Shown: one piece after another, positions 6,513 to 7,082 of the stretch
Layout of the letters: each line of letters begins with the position of its first letter
Position numbering within the stretch: the stretch's first letter is position 1
Source: Crenotrichaceae bacterium
GTDB lineage: Bacteria > Pseudomonadota > Gammaproteobacteria > Methylococcales > DRLZ01
NCBI GenBank assembly: GCA_011322755.1
Contig: DRLZ01000007.1
Span: forward strand, 1-7,082
Reading direction: 5' to 3'
DNA: 7,082 bases
Translations under genes and position numbers: made by a program
The notes under the pieces: model-generated
What the model was told of the DNA's origin: nothing
Databases searched by the model: none
What the model saw: only the letters and a program-made list of their open reading frames with translations

Positions 6513-6583
6513 AGTGTCAGATGATGCGTAGAAGTACACATCATCTGTCGCTGGCTAAGATTGAATGGTCTTGCTCTGACACT
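6513..6583. repeat. Two 9-bp inverted repeats sharing one arm
   Basis: First pairing: CAGATGATG (6518-6526) with CATCATCTG (6539-6547). After one C/A mismatch it extends by GTA/TAC to a GAAG loop, twelve pairs in total. Second pairing: AGTGTCAGA (6513-6521) with TCTGACACT (6575-6583). The left arms overlap by four bases, so the two full helices compete, or can stack as a junction. On the minus strand this lies just after the NTF2-like gene and before the glycosyltransferase promoter candidate. There is no T-run on either side, so it is not a standard terminator. Confidence 0.7.
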
Positions 6584-6626
6584 TATTGCCATGCCGGGCT
6601 TCAATATTATGCTATAGGTCTGGCTT

Positions 6627-7073
6627 TTAATTCCATTGCTGTACAACTGTTTTCCAGTTCCCGTTGCCCTGATCTTTCAGTACATGCTGGATTGTGCCGT
6701 TGTAAACAGTGTTTAGATGATAGCGATTTGTGTTCCGCTTTGATGCAACTGAGGCAAGTTTTGCTGTTAATACGATACTGTCGCCATCCCGATGTGCTTC
6801 TGTCAGGTTGAATTCGTAAGCGCCTGGATTTCTTACAATATTTTTCCAGAAGGCTCTTATCTTACCAGAATCACCATAAATGTTTCCATTTGATTGCACT
6901 AACATCGCATTTTGTGCATAAAATCTCATAATTGCATCAATATGTCCGCTTTTCAGTGCGTAATTCCAGTTGGCAACGTTCTTGTTGGCTATTTTATTGA
7001 CACTACTGGCGTTGGCGTTAAACGCTAATGTTGCGAAAACTAATACAATTATCAAATTGATTTTTTTGTTCAT
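6627..7073 (-). CDS. Secreted NTF2/SnoaL-like (DUF4440-type) protein (148 aa)
   Basis: A small protein with a Sec signal peptide: MNKK, a hydrophobic core, then probable cleavage after ANA at residue 22. The mature 126 residues show the NTF2-like pattern: an initial helix with WNYALKSGHIDAIMRFYAQNAMLVQSN, then GDSGKIRAFWKNIV, then several beta strands with RDGDSIVLTAKLA and a final WKTVVQQWN. This cone-shaped fold often makes a ligand pocket; members include enzymes and binding proteins, so no reaction can be assigned. The start at 7073 is preceded by a GA-rich run (GAGAGAGAG) up to the window edge, which can serve as ribosome site. The stop is TAA at 6629-6627. The glycosyltransferase gene lies 270 bases downstream on the same strand; co-transcription is possible but not shown. 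Confidence 0.8.
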   Translation of the reverse strand: MNKKINLIIVLVFATLAFNANASSVNKIANKNVANWNYALKSGHIDAIMRFYAQNAMLVQSNGNIYGDSGKIRAFWKNIVRNPGAYEFNLTEAHRDGDSIVLTAKLASVASKRNTNRYHLNTVYNGTIQHVLKDQGNGNWKTVVQQWN

Positions 7074-7082
7074 CTCTCTCTC

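Larger units (their letters stand above)
6357..6626. other. Intergenic region between the NTF2-like and glycosyltransferase genes
   Basis: 270 bases without a convincing gene. It holds the glycosyltransferase ribosome site (AGGGG, seven bases from the ATG), two candidate -10 boxes, the paired inverted repeats at 6513-6583 and two copies of GATCAGGA (6446-6453 and 6506-6513). A 34-codon minus-strand frame (6592-6488) crosses the inverted repeats but has no ribosome site. Confidence 0.5.

Noticed and set aside
6488..6592. 34-codon minus-strand frame upstream of the glycosyltransferase
   Set aside because: No ribosome-binding site, and it is made largely of the inverted-repeat sequence.
6497..6811. 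104-codon plus-strand open frame
   Set aside because: It needs a TTG start, lies antisense to the NTF2-like gene for over half its length and contains the inverted repeats; no domain is visible.

Overview
The window looks like chromosomal DNA from a Gram-negative bacterium, probably a gammaproteobacterium. The evidence is Shine-Dalgarno-type starts, two Sec signal peptides (TupA-like and NTF2-like proteins), a lipoprotein signal peptide, moderate and slightly AT-leaning composition, and compact gene spacing. I see no rRNA, tRNA, CRISPR array, insertion sequence or phage gene, so genus and species cannot be fixed. A Methylophaga- or Thiomicrospira-like background would fit, but that is only a guess.

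Layout, left to right. Positions 1-3 are very probably the ATG of a minus-strand gene that leaves the window: a perfect AGGAGG ribosome site sits six bases before it and a reasonable promoter lies just upstream. Positions 293-3722 hold two minus-strand genes, transcribed from right to left and overlapping by 20 bases. Both encode large P-loop GTPases of the dynamin-like/MMR_HSR1 type, about 587 and 561 residues. The first-transcribed protein looks soluble apart from a hydrophobic patch near its C-terminus. The second has two strong transmembrane helices. Both carry a D-x-P-D version of the G3 motif, so they look like a diverged, co-produced pair acting at or near the inner membrane.

Positions 3723-3923 form a divergent intergenic region with a 6-bp inverted repeat. 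A plus-strand two-gene unit follows: a small lipoprotein (3924-4358) and, two bases after its stop, a secreted TupA-like (tungstate-type) solute-binding protein (4361-5188). No tungstate permease or ATPase gene follows in the window, so TupA is an orphan here. The convergent gap 5189-5420 contains three perfect 9-bp tandem repeats and an 11-bp-stem hairpin without a U-tract.

Positions 5421-6356 (minus strand) encode a family 2 glycosyltransferase with C-terminal membrane helices, of the polyprenyl-phosphate sugar transferase type. Upstream of it, 6357-6626 contains a perfect TATAAT box and an unusual set of two 9-bp inverted repeats sharing one arm. Positions 6627-7073 (minus strand) encode a small secreted NTF2/SnoaL-like protein.

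The best candidates for something under-described are the tandem GTPase pair, the lipoprotein-TupA pair and the branched inverted-repeat structure near 6513-6583. None is proof of a new system.
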